Origin: Chrysogorgia sp. JL179-B06
Lineage: Eukaryota; Cnidaria; Anthozoa; Scleralcyonacea; Chrysogorgiidae
Assembly: GCA_035772405.1 (NCBI GenBank)
Contig: JAYKKM010000047.1
Coordinates: 6,881,501 to 6,945,500 of the forward strand
Direction of reading: 5' to 3'
DNA length: 64,000 bases
Below the pieces are notes generated by a model, which worked only from the letters and a program-made list of their open reading frames with translations, ran no database searches and was not told the origin of the DNA. Made by a program: the position numbers and the translations under genes. This document shows, one piece after another, positions 48,546 through 58,737 of this stretch; positions within the stretch are counted from its first letter, which is position 1; each line of letters starts with the position of its first letter.

Positions 48546-51205
48546 ATACCATCTTGAAAAGTACATGAATAGTGTACAAACACTTGTTTAATTGGTTTAT
48601 TTTCTATACTGACATTTGGTTGTGAGTTAGAGACATTGCTAATCATTGGTTTAGAGCCGATTAACATAAACTCTGTTTTTGCTACATTCAGACTAAGTTT
48701 GTTGGCTATTAACCATTTCCTTAGATTTTCTAAGTCAGAATTCATTGCAATCTCAACATCATGTATTGTCTCACCAGAGGCTGTTAAGTTTGTGTCATCA
48801 GCAAATAATCGTGGTTTAGTTTCATTTAGACATTCAGCTAAATCGTTTATGTATAATAAAAAGAATAGTGGCCCCAAGATCGAGCCTTGAGGAACACCAC
48901 ATTTAATTTTTCGCCCTGATGAGACAATGCCATTTATTTGACAGTTTTGGCTACGTTCTTCTAAATATGATTTCAATAGGGATAATGCTTTCCCTTTGAT
49001 TCCATATAGTTCTAATTTTTTTAGCAAAATTTGGTGATCGACTGTATCAAAAGCCTTTTTTAGGTCTATGAATACTACTAAATTGAACAGTTTTTTGTCC
49101 ATATTTATATACCAGCTGTTTGTACAGTCTAGTAATGCAGTTGACGTAGAATGAAATTTACGAAAACCAAATTGATGTTCTGAAAGTAGTTCATTTTCTG
49201 TCAAGTAGTCATATAATTGATTATAGAGAATTCGTTCCATAACTTTACTTATAGCTGGTAACACTGAAATTGGCCTGTAGTTCCCAGGCAGGTTCCGCTG
49301 GCCATTTTTATAAAGTGGTGTTACTCGAGCTATTTTCCATTCATTTGGAAACGAACATAGTGTAATAGCCTGATTGAAGATGAATGTTAATGAATCTGAG
49401 ATAAATTGGTGCCGCAATCTTAAGAATCTTATTAGAAATGTTATCAATGCCAGTAGCTTTAGCACTGCAAAGCCCATGAAGGAGTTGACAAAGATTGTCA
49501 ACCTCTATTGGCTTGAATACACTGAATTCTGACTCTGAACTCTTAATATAGTCCTGAAAGTTGTCATTTGAAGTATCAATTTTGCTAGCTAAATCAGGGC
49601 CTATATCAGTAAAGAAATTGTTAAAGCCATCTGCAATGTCTTTAGTATTTGTCAGTGTATTTCCATTTATATTTAGTTGGTTTACTATTGTCGGTTTATT
49701 GTTTCGACCTAGTAAGCTATTTATTGTTTTCCAAGCCTCTTTAGGGTTGAACTTTTGACCAGCAATCTTCTTGGAGTAATACTCTTTTTTGGCATTTCTT
49801 AACTCAATATTTACTTTGTTTCTGGCATTTTTATAATTTATCCAATCCGTTTCAAGTTTAGTAAGAATGGCTTTTCTTTTTAATTTGTCTCTCATGTTTA
49901 TAAGCTTTTTAACATTGCTTGTGATCCAAGAGAGTTTTTTTTATCTAATTTTTTTCTGTTGAAGTGGCGCATGTTTATCTAAAATTTCAAAGAATAATTG
50001 CTTCCAAATTTCCCACATTGTATCTGGGTCATCACCGAAAAAGTAAACATATTCCCAATGTTGATTGAGCAAGTCATCAATAAATTGTTGATTATCAAAA
50101 TTTTTCATGTTCCTAATCTCAACAATATTTTTCTTGCTTTTTCTCAGTAACATATATTTTCCGAATTACATATACCAAACTATGATCGCTGATTCCTGAG
50201 TGGATAACACCAGAATCAGAGATTTTCTCTGGTTTGTTTGTAATTATGTGGTCAATGAGAGTGGAAGTTGTCATGGTTACTCGAGTTGCTTCATCAATCA
50301 ATTGAGATAATTGGTATACCTCAAGTAATGCTTTTAATTTTTTGGTTGGTGCATCAGAAACTGCTTTCAACATGTCACAATTTAAATCTCCAAGAATATA
50401 TATATCCTTGTTTTCATCATCCATAGTTTGAATTAAATTTTCAAATTTATCAAAAAATGCAGATGGTGTATTTGGTGGTCTGTACACCGTTGTGACAAGG
50501 AAAGGTCGACTGTGAGGTTTAATAATTTCTAGGCAAACAGCCTCTAATTCTGGTGGAACTAGATCTGACCTAATGTTATAATTAATGGAGCTACGTAGGT
50601 AAATACAGACACCACCACCATTTCTTGTACGGTCATTTCGGACAATGTCATAACCATCCAAGTTCATCATGTTATCAGTTATAGTTTCATTTAGTCTGGT
50701 TTCACTGAGACCTATTAAATCAATATTTTTGTTTGTCATCGAAAATCTAATTTCATCCAATTTCTTAGTTAAACTGACAATGTTAAGAAAAGCCATCTTA
50801 AAACCTCTTTTTTTAGGGATTGAGTTCATGCAAGTGTAAAAATCGCTACTCTTATTATGATCATTACAACTAATATTATCTATAGTCGGTGTCATGTCAG
50901 CATTCGCCTGACATAGTTCAGATACGTTGTCCATTCTGTGTTCCAATGACCATGAACTTTGGGAAAAAAATGGACATTTCTGCCATTTGAGGAACCTTGT
51001 ATAGAACCTGTGGTTGTAACTCTAAGCGATTTTACATATGAGCAAAAAGCACTGCCCAGTGCTTTATCGCCTAATTGGTTTAAGTGTAACTTTGAGCCAT
51101 TAAGTCGAGACTCATTTATGTTATTATTATTTATAAAAGTAATTTTATGCTTCAGACATAAGATTTCTAATAAATTATTATATTGATTTATTTGATTTGA
51201 TTGGA
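48546..51205 (-). mobile_element. CR1-like LINE, 5'-truncated
   Basis: Minus-strand frames give, in order, the end of ORF1 (51190-50950; NESRLNGSKLHLNQLGDKAL, an esterase-like tail), then ORF2. The endonuclease is at 50119-50946 (MAFLNIVSLTKKLDEIRF, LIGLSETRLNETI, TTVYRPPNTPSAFF, ILGDLNCDM, SGISDHSLVYVI). The linker is at 49341-49895, and the RT at 48509-49501 (NYRPISVLPAISKVMERILY, IDLKKAFDTVDHQILL, GVPQGSILGPLFFLLYINDL, LFADDTNLTA). Only a few frameshifts separate the domains, so it is younger than the other LINEs here. The 5' end is cut near 51205. Confidence 0.9.
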
Positions 51206-51248
51206 CCCTACCATCATATCTTCGGACGACACTTGAGATAGTTAATCA

Positions 51249-51353
51249 GTGAAGGGCACACTCAAGTTAGCGACTGCTGTAGGTGTCTCAACGCTACTTG
51301 TCAAGTGGGCACAGAGTAAGAAATACTTACCTGTAGATCCATTTTCAAAATAA
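51249..51353 (+). pseudogene. Remnant of small hydrophobic Polinton protein (element E)
   Basis: Thirty-four codons match the C-terminus of the 78-residue protein at 21883-22119 (LATAVGVSTLLVKWAQSKK). The upstream part is missing: an in-frame TAA lies just before, and the 5'-truncated LINE begins near 51205. It marks the left edge of Polinton remnant E. Confidence 0.7.
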
Positions 51354-51369
51354 TATAGCGTAATATATA
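51351..51369 (+). promoter_or_regulatory. Double TAATATA promoter motif
   Basis: TAATATAGCG and TAATATATA occur in tandem directly before the ATG at 51370. The C copy of this gene lacks the motif. Confidence 0.45.
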
Positions 51370-51786
51370 ATGGCTAGTGTGATAGCAGGTGGTTTGTTCA
51401 ACGCTATAGCATTCGCAGGAGCTGGATTCATATTCAGCAAGCTAAACCACACCGGCTACGAGACAGAGATAAAGAGACACAACAAAGCATTGGAGAGTCT
51501 TGCAAGCGCGAAAGAAAAGTTCTACGAGAATGAGGTTCGTCAGAAAGACAAAATTCAGGAGTTAAGACAACAGTTGTCAGACGCTAATGCAGACATAAAC
51601 GACACAAACCACGCTCTGGATCAACTAAGACAAGTACTGACGATACAGTATGATGGGAAGACATTTAGTAAAGAGCCTGAGTTGTCAGACTATTACAAAC
51701 CCTCAGATAAGATGAAAGAGTATCAAATGGTATTCGTTGGAGTTGTTGGACTACCTTTAGGTTACTTAATATATAGAGTACTATAG
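51370..51786 (+). CDS. Coiled-coil protein with two membrane segments, 138 residues (element E)
   Basis: This is an intact homologue of 21459-21878. It begins MASVIAGGLFNAIAFAGAGF and keeps the coiled coil (QLSDANADINDTNHALDQLR) and a C-terminal span (MVFVGVVGLPLGYLIY). Its direction implies that PolB of this element lay to the right, where element D is now inserted. Confidence 0.75.
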   Translation: MASVIAGGLFNAIAFAGAGFIFSKLNHTGYETEIKRHNKALESLASAKEKFYENEVRQKDKIQELRQQLSDANADINDTNHALDQLRQVLTIQYDGKTFSKEPELSDYYKPSDKMKEYQMVFVGVVGLPLGYLIYRVL

Positions 51787-51788
51787 TA

Positions 51789-51902
51789 ATGAGCACTAAA
51801 ACTTTGAAGGAGATGGCTATGGAATTTAACAAAAAGCGTAACTCGATAGAGGCACTCTTTTACCAAACTCGTCAGATAAAAGAGTTGGAACAATTACTGT
51901 CA
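51789..51902 (+). pseudogene. Gene start cut by element D (element E)
   Basis: An ATG three bases after the preceding stop, with CTATAGTA before it, begins MSTKTLKEMAMEFNKKRNSI and runs 38 codons in a helical, charged sequence. It is then interrupted by the terminal sequence of element D. Its place matches the zinc-ribbon gene of C, but the visible part is not similar to it, so I leave its identity open. Confidence 0.5.
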
Positions 51903-52062
51903 AGTAGTATAGAGAGTGGCGGTACGAGCTCAGTCAACGTCAACCGTAATATAAACACCAAAACATCGCCAAATTTGTGTCGAGCCACAACTCAGCAATG
52001 TTTTGGTGTTTATGTTTTACGGTTGACGTTGGTGAGCTCATACCGCCACTCTCTATACTACT
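51903..52062. repeat. Terminal foldback palindrome, left end of D
   Basis: The 160-bp segment starts AGTAGTATAGAGAGTGGCGG and ends CCGCCACTCTCTATACTACT. It is a more perfect palindrome than those of C, with the inner arms GAGCTCAGTCAACGTCAACC and its near-mirror also conserved. Confidence 0.9.
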
Positions 52063-52981
52063 ATGGCAATCATTAGTCAATCTAAACACCCCTCCCATGT
52101 TTTCTACTCAATTGATAAGAAATACTAAAATAACGGTTTTCGCTAAATTTAAAGCTAGAATGTGTCGTTTCATCATTTTCACGTCTTTAAAAAGTAGAGA
52201 GTGTCGTTTCAACATTTTCGCGTATTTAAAAAAGGCATAGTGTGCCACTTCAACGTTTTCACACATTTAAAAAAGTAGAAGGTGTCATTTCAACATTTTC
52301 GCATTTTTGTTCAACAAACCACCGACACGTTCTGCTGTTGTCTCACAAATTCACGCGCGAAAAAAAAACCACTAGATTTTGGTTCTAGTGGTGATGTTTA
52401 TCCAAATGGATAGCAAAATGACCACCCGTCATGTTTATTTATTTGCTTAAATACTCTAAAATGATAGTGAATTAACTGTGGGTGTGGCGGCCTGCGGGAT
52501 AGATTTCGTGCTCACAATCAGAGCGCTCTTCCCAGTCCACCGCACCCACAAGCTTGACGAGGTTGAGGATGTCATAATAAAATACGGCGAAAGCTTGAGG
52601 ACGTGCGTGATAGCATTAAACCTAAGGTATCGATCCTAGAAAAAGCAGACCGATATAACACCAGGTTATAAGCATCCATGATGTGAGAAAAAAATAACTA
52701 GAGGCGAGAAGTAAGTCCTCAAGGTGTTACAATAAAATACGGCGAAAGCTTGAGGACGTGCCCAAAAAGGTAGCTTGCATTGATCCTAGAAAAAGCAGAC
52801 CGGTGTGACATCAGACTCTCAAGCAGGGCACTCGTAGTGAGATTTGCAAGGGATAATCCACAAATGGCTTAGGGGCCGGATTGTCTCTCCCTCAATGGCA
52901 GATCTCAAAGTAGTCGCCCGTTTTGCTGCCTTTTAGCGTTTGTTTTGCGAGATCGCGAGTAGCCACCTGTTAGTGTGTAGA
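52063..52981. other. Non-coding terminal-repeat region of D with structured repeats
   Basis: It starts with CTAAACACCCCTCCCA as in the C terminal repeat, then diverged TTTCAACATTTTCGCG units (to about 52290). A hairpin ACCACTAGA/TTCTAGTGGT lies at 52368-52392. Two copies of AATACGGCGAAAGCTTGAGG are at 52581-52600 and 52736-52755, each followed downstream by GATCCTAGAAAAAGCAGACC (52632 and 52782). A self-complementary GTGGGTG/CACCCAC pair encloses 52487-52553. No protein gene is visible. Confidence 0.6.
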
Positions 52982-53476
52982 TTAGTCCACTTGCTCGCCA
53001 CTCTCAGCGTCGTCTACCGTTTCTTTCTTGAAGTGGTGATCGTACACATATTTCGACGTTGTGATTCCTCCCGACAACAAGCCCAAGAAAGGCACGTACG
53101 GTGTCACAACCGCGACAATGCTCTCAACGTCTTTTTTTAATAGCGGGTCTTTTTGCAACTCGTCATTTAGTTCGTCGGGATTCTCTATAGCGTTCAACCC
53201 ATCCAGTAAGCTAGCGAATTTGCTGATTAACAAGTCGGTGAGAAAAGCGTTTGCGATTTCCATTCTCTTCAACTCGTGTTGGTGCCATATCTTGTCGATA
53301 ACCTTTGCGGACGCTTTTTTAATGTACGCTTCAGATTGACTTACCACACCGTCACCAGACAGTCTAATAAGTTCGGATCTCCTAACGTCAATATTGTCTT
53401 CCACAGTCGAAGTACCATCAGTCTCCTCAACTAATTCCTCAATCGTAGGATTTTCCTCACTTTTGCGTTTTACCAT
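52982..53476 (-). CDS. Small post-ATPase protein, 164 residues (element D)
   Basis: This is an intact copy of the family at 35762-36250, starting at the shared methionine (MVKRKSEENP). The C-terminus ends ESGEQVD, slightly different from C, and again lies next to the terminal repeat (GATTAGTCCACTTG). It keeps the core SGDGVVSQSEAYIKKASAK and the hydrophobic segment. GGTATAAGTAATAGCG precedes the start. Confidence 0.78.
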   Translation of the reverse strand: MVKRKSEENPTIEELVEETDGTSTVEDNIDVRRSELIRLSGDGVVSQSEAYIKKASAKVIDKIWHQHELKRMEIANAFLTDLLISKFASLLDGLNAIENPDELNDELQKDPLLKKDVESIVAVVTPYVPFLGLLSGGITTSKYVYDHHFKKETVDDAESGEQVD

Positions 53477-53500
53477 CACGCTATTACTTATACCTATATT

Positions 53501-54100
53501 TTATTGCGGAATAACAACTTCGTGACTGTATGGATAGCGTAGTGAGATTTCTAGTCTAGCGTACTTATTATTTTTTAATGCAGTCACAATCGCCGACGAT
53601 TTTTCTTTGCTAATGTTTCCAAGGTAATCGTCGATAACGACCTTCATATCACTCCTACTCGGGCAGTAGAAGCAAACGAGCTTACTAATATTTTCTCTGT
53701 ACGGTTTTGCGATCGACGTCAGTTGTTGTGTGATGACAATAACGCTCAACATAAAATGTCGCGCACTAAAAGCTAAGTTGACCAACTGACTAGTCCTATT
53801 CTTGACGTCTTGAGAACTCGCACAGTCGTCCAACACAATCAGAGTGTTAGTGCCTTTAAAAACATTTGTTACACACTTGAGAACAGCGTCGACACTGTCT
53901 TGCGCGCAGTCTATTGCTAGCACGTCAGGGTCACGCACATATTTCCAATCTTGATATGCTTTGTTCCACTCGAAAGTAGGGCAAATCAACACAATGTAGT
54001 CAAATTTACCACGATACTCGGATTCCAGTGTTTCTAGCAAATAATGTGTCTTACCACAAGCTGTCATACCAACAATTAGCATATTAAACGGAGTCTCCAT
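53501..54100 (-). CDS. A32-like genome-packaging ATPase (element D)
   Basis: This is an intact 199-residue ATPase with Walker A GMTACGKT at residues 11-18, Walker B LIVLDDCA at 87-94 and ITQQ at 123-126. It differs from the C copy by few residues, for example ASSQDVK for ASGQDVK. It follows the capsid gene by 15 bases, as in C. Confidence 0.9.
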   Translation of the reverse strand: METPFNMLIVGMTACGKTHYLLETLESEYRGKFDYIVLICPTFEWNKAYQDWKYVRDPDVLAIDCAQDSVDAVLKCVTNVFKGTNTLIVLDDCASSQDVKNRTSQLVNLAFSARHFMLSVIVITQQLTSIAKPYRENISKLVCFYCPSRSDMKVVIDDYLGNISKEKSSAIVTALKNNKYARLEISLRYPYSHEVVIPQ

Positions 54101-54115
54101 TAACTCACGTTTGAT

Positions 54116-55354
54116 TTAATACCCGATTGAATGCAACCCATTGTTCACGAAGTTGACCAACCCATCACTCATCACAAACACCCTGCACATAACGTTTGCA
54201 GTCGTCACTTTCTTAGTGATCTCAAGAAGCACACCGGATTGTGTGTTTACAATGTTCTTGCCAGTGGCGATATTGCGATTATCTTGGACACTCCTCAAGT
54301 CGATGACCAACGCAAAACTATTTTTATAGAATTTCTGTATGGTCATAAACTGAGCGTGTTCCTCACCCAACCCAAACAGTCGCTTCGCTTCTGCGTAGAA
54401 CTTCGACTTTGGAATACCCTGTGAGTACACACTATTTGGCACGCCTTCAATTGTGACCTTAACGCTCTCGATATTTGGGTAAAGAAACTCCTCGCTGTCT
54501 GTTCGCACCTTATTCGTGAATAGCAACACAATTGCCTTGATGCTTTTTCTAGGTAGATTAACGTTTTCGTTCACAATGGTCGTGCCTTTGTCCCATTCGG
54601 TGGTTTTCATCAACGTGACGTGCTCATATGACAAACTACGACCACTTGCGTAACCTGACGCTATCTCATCAGCGAGCTCCTGATTGTCGATCGTCTCGTA
54701 CTCAAGCTCGAGGTTCTCCAGAGTGTATCCACCCACAGCGCTACCGGATTGCGCCACCATGATGTCTGTGGCCTTCGGAAGTGTGATCACATACTGCAAA
54801 TTGTTGTTCATGCTAAAAGGAGCGTACAATCCATGGTCATTCATGATCTTACCAAGCTTAATCCGCTGTTTTGTTCCAATCACACCAAACATCAACGCGT
54901 CACTAACTTTAATGACGTTCCCACTCGTCGCACCACTGTCGTCCTTAGAAATTAGCTTTCTCAAGTTTTCAGAACCAACGCCGTAGTCAATCATTTGGTC
55001 TCGCACGGTAACACTTTCCCAAAGGTCACGATAAACACCAGTGTAATTTTCCCCACTGTTGTCATACACAGTCTCCCCAGCTAGTCTCACAACAAGTCTC
55101 TCAACCAACAACTTGCTCACGTTGTTCAAGAACCAGCTTTTAGCGTTCGCATTCTTAAAGTCGAACACTAGACCCAACGACCCAGGCACCAAACAGCTAC
55201 TAACCTTAAGCTTTGGTATATCAATGTAAAGTCCCTCACCAGGGCTGACTTTATTAGGGTTCAACGTGATCACATGCTGCGTTCTCACCCCTTTTATACC
55301 ACCCATGGTCGCTCGTCTAAAACCAGGGCTCAACTCTGCTGACGTGACGTTCAT
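54116..55354 (-). CDS. Major capsid protein, putative double jelly-roll (element D)
   Basis: This intact 412-residue protein aligns with 33884-35122 without gaps and differs at scattered residues (for example GLHSIGY for GLQSIQY at the end). Conservation at the protein level between two inserted copies supports past selection for virion formation. The ATG is preceded by TAAAGGTAT. Confidence 0.7.
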   Translation of the reverse strand: MNVTSAELSPGFRRATMGGIKGVRTQHVITLNPNKVSPGEGLYIDIPKLKVSSCLVPGSLGLVFDFKNANAKSWFLNNVSKLLVERLVVRLAGETVYDNSGENYTGVYRDLWESVTVRDQMIDYGVGSENLRKLISKDDSGATSGNVIKVSDALMFGVIGTKQRIKLGKIMNDHGLYAPFSMNNNLQYVITLPKATDIMVAQSGSAVGGYTLENLELEYETIDNQELADEIASGYASGRSLSYEHVTLMKTTEWDKGTTIVNENVNLPRKSIKAIVLLFTNKVRTDSEEFLYPNIESVKVTIEGVPNSVYSQGIPKSKFYAEAKRLFGLGEEHAQFMTIQKFYKNSFALVIDLRSVQDNRNIATGKNIVNTQSGVLLEITKKVTTANVMCRVFVMSDGLVNFVNNGLHSIGY

Positions 55355-55377
55355 ATACCTTTACATATGTTTTATCG

Positions 55378-56811
55378 CTACCGTTTTAGCTTGTAATAAT
55401 CATAAGCGAACCACGCAAGTACCACCGCGAGCACCCACAGATTTTGAGCCAACCAAGCGAGACCCTTTGCACCCAACGTCAACACATTGTAAACTAAATT
55501 AGCCAGCCCAACAGCCCATGGACCCATCTTCGTGATCGCATTCTTAACAGCCTGCGCAAATGACCTCGTGGCCATAGCGCCTTTCATAACAGCAGACCTC
55601 CCAGCGATAATAATAGTTGTTATAATTCCAGCCACTGAAATTGCCACAGCGCTCAACCCAACCATATTTTCTTTAGCCCATTCCTTGAATCTCTGAAACC
55701 TGTCAATGTCGACTTCTTGCTGCGCTCTAACCTCTTCTATTCGCCGCTGTTCAATAACCATGTCTCTAGCCTGTCTAAGTCCAATCGCTCTCTCAACTAG
55801 ACTAATACGCTCTTTTTTCTCTGCAGCTGTGAGGCCTTCTCTGTTGAGCTCTTCCAATCTCCTAATCGTTTCGTTTTCCGCCTTTTGAAAATAGTCTGCT
55901 TGTATTTGCAACGCACCAGTGTCACCTATTCTTGACTCGCGCAACACACCATCACCTGGATTAAGCACACCACCCAGCTCGCGGTGTTCGTTTTGTGATA
56001 GTCCACGTATGTCAACATAGCCCACTTTTGTATCAATTACTGGGAGGTCGTCTGGGGTCACTTCTGTTGTGGCAACTGTTGTTTCTGTACTCTCAGGGAT
56101 TTGACTAACTAACTTTTTGAACTGTTCAATCGCGTTTTTACTACTAGCGTCTTTACTGTAGATCAAGTCTTTTTTTTTCCCAGGTATTAGAATTCGTTTA
56201 GGTTTTCCATATTTACCATCTTTGTTTATCGGTTTGAAAATAATAACCCCTGAGTCCGTAACCCATGACCTGTTAACTATTTCCCTTGACGCGTCGTCGT
56301 GGCCGAGTCCCTTTTTGCTTAATTTACGTATTTTCCTATTTATTAGCTTGATTCTTTTTACATTGTTTTCTGTTAGCTCTTTGTTGGACGCTTTTAGCTC
56401 ACCCAGTCTTTTCTTAATTTCCTCCTCCTCTTCAAAAGCTATACTGAAACTTTCGTCATTGACGTCACCATATGGTTCCTGCTCAACAAACTCTACTGTT
56501 GGGACTTCTGTGTTAGTCCCCCTTATTGTCACCGTCTTACCATCGTCACTGTCGATAAATGACGTCTCTCTTTGCCCACCTTGCCTTCTAGCTAACGTGC
56601 TTCTTATCTTTCTCACAATGTCGCGGTTGTTGATAAAATTAACACGAACGTTTTTCGGCATCTCACTCACGTTGTACTCAAGGGTTGTGTCGTTGAGCCA
56701 CTTATCAGTAGTAGCAAGCTCCTCTTCTAATTGCTCATCAGTGACATCATCGTACTCATCAAAGTTTTCCATCTCAATATCGTCAGAACCTCCACCACCA
56801 CCTTCAGCCAT
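55378..56811 (-). CDS. Coiled-coil membrane protein, 477 residues (element D)
   Basis: This is an intact homologue of 32404-33831. The acidic N-terminus differs most (MAEGGGGGSDDIEMENFDEY), whereas the region from ETSFIDSDDGKTVTI onward is close. The coiled coil, the span AVAISVAGIITTIIIAG and the hydrophobic C-terminus (LWVLAVVLAWFAYDYY) are kept. The function is unknown. Confidence 0.7.
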   Translation of the reverse strand: MAEGGGGGSDDIEMENFDEYDDVTDEQLEEELATTDKWLNDTTLEYNVSEMPKNVRVNFINNRDIVRKIRSTLARRQGGQRETSFIDSDDGKTVTIRGTNTEVPTVEFVEQEPYGDVNDESFSIAFEEEEEIKKRLGELKASNKELTENNVKRIKLINRKIRKLSKKGLGHDDASREIVNRSWVTDSGVIIFKPINKDGKYGKPKRILIPGKKKDLIYSKDASSKNAIEQFKKLVSQIPESTETTVATTEVTPDDLPVIDTKVGYVDIRGLSQNEHRELGGVLNPGDGVLRESRIGDTGALQIQADYFQKAENETIRRLEELNREGLTAAEKKERISLVERAIGLRQARDMVIEQRRIEEVRAQQEVDIDRFQRFKEWAKENMVGLSAVAISVAGIITTIIIAGRSAVMKGAMATRSFAQAVKNAITKMGPWAVGLANLVYNVLTLGAKGLAWLAQNLWVLAVVLAWFAYDYYKLKR

Positions 56812-56817
56812 ATTACA

Positions 56818-57924
56818 CTAGCTCACATTTTGAATATCGCTTTCTGGTATCCACGAATTATGTTTGCTCTCATAACCCAACCACTTGACCAGCGCCATCT
56901 TCTCCCCTCTGACTTTCTTTCTTTTCAACACCTTTTCAACTCTGTACACATCGTCACCACCACGTTTCTTATTAACCAGCGATAATTCCTGTTCATAAAA
57001 TTTACCAATAATCTGTTCACCGGTGTGATCCTCAATTTCGTACACATTTGGATCACCACGAATGACCTTTACCACTTTAAACAGCTCCTCAGTGAAGTTG
57101 GCTTCATAGCCCTTTGTGAATACACTCTTGTATTTACTAATTCTCACTGATTCACCAATCTTGAACTTTGGCAATGGGTTGTCTGCAAATTGGTGACCAA
57201 ACAAAGTGGTCCACACTTCGCCTTCATTTGACTTATCGACATCCTTTGGCTTCATCATAATGCTTCGGTTCACACTGCTATTGTAATTGCTTACAAATTG
57301 ATCCAAAACGTCAATCCACTTGTACGTTCCACGAGCGTAAAAGTGCTTCCACATAATGCTCTTCAGACTTCTATTAAAACGCTCGACAACAGCAGCCTTT
57401 TTATCGCTCTTAGTGCTGAAATATTCAACACCATGTTTTTTCAGCAAATTTTTCACACCAACGTTGTAGAACTCAAGTCCGTCATCAAATTGCGCTAACT
57501 TAGGTGTGACCCCAAACCGATCTTTAAAGTCATTCAACAATTTTCCAACAGCCTTAGTCATGTTCTTAGTGTCTTTTCTGTAAACTGCAATGCCAAAAGC
57601 GTATCTACTCAATATTTCAATGCCTGTTAGTATCCAATAATACCCTCCATTCTGTTTTGAGTACTTACTCATGTCCACTAGATCCATTTGTAGCTCTTCA
57701 CCAAGAAATCCAACAAAAGTCGCACGGAATTTATGCCTTCTCACAATAGGTTTGTACCTAGTGTAGGTGTCTTGCGCTGTCAACCATTCTTTCACTGTTT
57801 TTCTAGTTACTTTCAATCCGTCTCCCAACGCACTTTGATACAATTTCTCTACACCACTGAACCCTGTCTTAGGATTATAGTAAATGTCTCTCAACCCTTG
57901 CTCTGTTTCCACACCGAGTTCCAT
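56818..57924 (-). CDS. DDE integrase with chromodomain (element D)
   Basis: This is an intact 368-residue copy with Asp in LQMDLVDMS, Asp in AQFDDGLEF and Glu in VVERFNRSLK, and with the chromodomain residues of VKWLGYES and NSWIPES. The ATG at 57924 (MELGVETEQG) matches C. An extra upstream ATG at 57933 overlaps the stop of the preceding gene and adds only three residues. It is one residue longer than C in the linker before the chromodomain (KKRGGDDVYR). Confidence 0.93.
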   Translation of the reverse strand: MELGVETEQGLRDIYYNPKTGFSGVEKLYQSALGDGLKVTRKTVKEWLTAQDTYTRYKPIVRRHKFRATFVGFLGEELQMDLVDMSKYSKQNGGYYWILTGIEILSRYAFGIAVYRKDTKNMTKAVGKLLNDFKDRFGVTPKLAQFDDGLEFYNVGVKNLLKKHGVEYFSTKSDKKAAVVERFNRSLKSIMWKHFYARGTYKWIDVLDQFVSNYNSSVNRSIMMKPKDVDKSNEGEVWTTLFGHQFADNPLPKFKIGESVRISKYKSVFTKGYEANFTEELFKVVKVIRGDPNVYEIEDHTGEQIIGKFYEQELSLVNKKRGGDDVYRVEKVLKRKKVRGEKMALVKWLGYESKHNSWIPESDIQNVS

Positions 57925-57929
57925 ATAAT

Positions 57930-58718
57930 TCATACAATATACAGTTCCAATAACACCGCGCCAACGTCAGCGTCACCATTGTTTGGTTTGACACGAAACG
58001 TCATACTTGGGTAAATACCTTTTTTAATTCTCGCCTTGGAGTCAACGTATGCGTAACGTTGTATCCCTCCATCAAGAGACTGCTCGGTGGGTATTGGCAA
58101 CGTTGTGATCACATCGCTGCGCTTCCCATCAACACCCACATTGCTCTCCGTCTCAACAGCGTCGCACGAGACCTCTACATACTTTAGACCTCTGTTCATA
58201 TCGATCTTGTTTGGACTGTCATACCACTGACTATCTGCCGTAATTCCTGCGTCCTTCGCGAAACCAAGCAAAAGCCCAATGTCACCTAGCCTAAGTTCTA
58301 TTTCGGAGCTTTTCCCCCCTATAGTCTTAATTTTAATCCTACTTTTACCTGCGGTCATCAGTTTCTCCACCACAAGATCTATACTAAACGTCCTGAGCGC
58401 GTGTCGTAGAGCTCTAACCAATGCGTCGAAGTTGTAGTAGCCCCCACCCACTCGAATTGGCCCGACTCTCGGCACTGGTTTTCCTGTAGAAATAACGAAG
58501 AATTGAATGTCATCACCACTCGCCACATTGTCATAGCTCCAAAACACAGTGGCTGTCTTGACTACAATGTATGGGTTATCATGTGTGGCCACTACACTGT
58601 AGTCAAAAGTTACAACTTTCTCCACACCTTCAATAAGCACCGTCAACTTTTGAGGACCGTCGTCTACACGTCGCTTTTCAGTGTAACCACCAGAGTCATA
58701 CCCATAGTTTAGACTCAT
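57930..58718 (-). CDS. Chimeric minor virion protein with fibre-like N-terminal tag, 262 residues
   Basis: The body is homologous to the 232-residue protein of C (KTATVFWSYDN, GLKYVEVSCDAVE, ARIKKGIYPSMTFRVK). The first 22 residues are extra and start MSLNYGYDSGGYTEKRRVDD, closely resembling the N-terminus of the fibre-like protein (MSLNYGYESDDP). A shared short N-terminal peptide on two proteins suggests a common docking site on the capsid, as the adenovirus fibre tail docks on the penton. This last step is analogy. It abuts the integrase start. Confidence 0.65.
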   Translation of the reverse strand: MSLNYGYDSGGYTEKRRVDDGPQKLTVLIEGVEKVVTFDYSVVATHDNPYIVVKTATVFWSYDNVASGDDIQFFVISTGKPVPRVGPIRVGGGYYNFDALVRALRHALRTFSIDLVVEKLMTAGKSRIKIKTIGGKSSEIELRLGDIGLLLGFAKDAGITADSQWYDSPNKIDMNRGLKYVEVSCDAVETESNVGVDGKRSDVITTLPIPTEQSLDGGIQRYAYVDSKARIKKGIYPSMTFRVKPNNGDADVGAVLLELYIV

Positions 58719-58737
58719 TACTTTAGCACACGTTTAG

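Noticed and set aside
52487..52553. tRNA-like segment with GTGGGTG/CACCCAC ends and GAGCGCTC
   Set aside because: A closing stem exists, but I find no B box or anticodon arm in the right place, so I do not call a tRNA or SINE.
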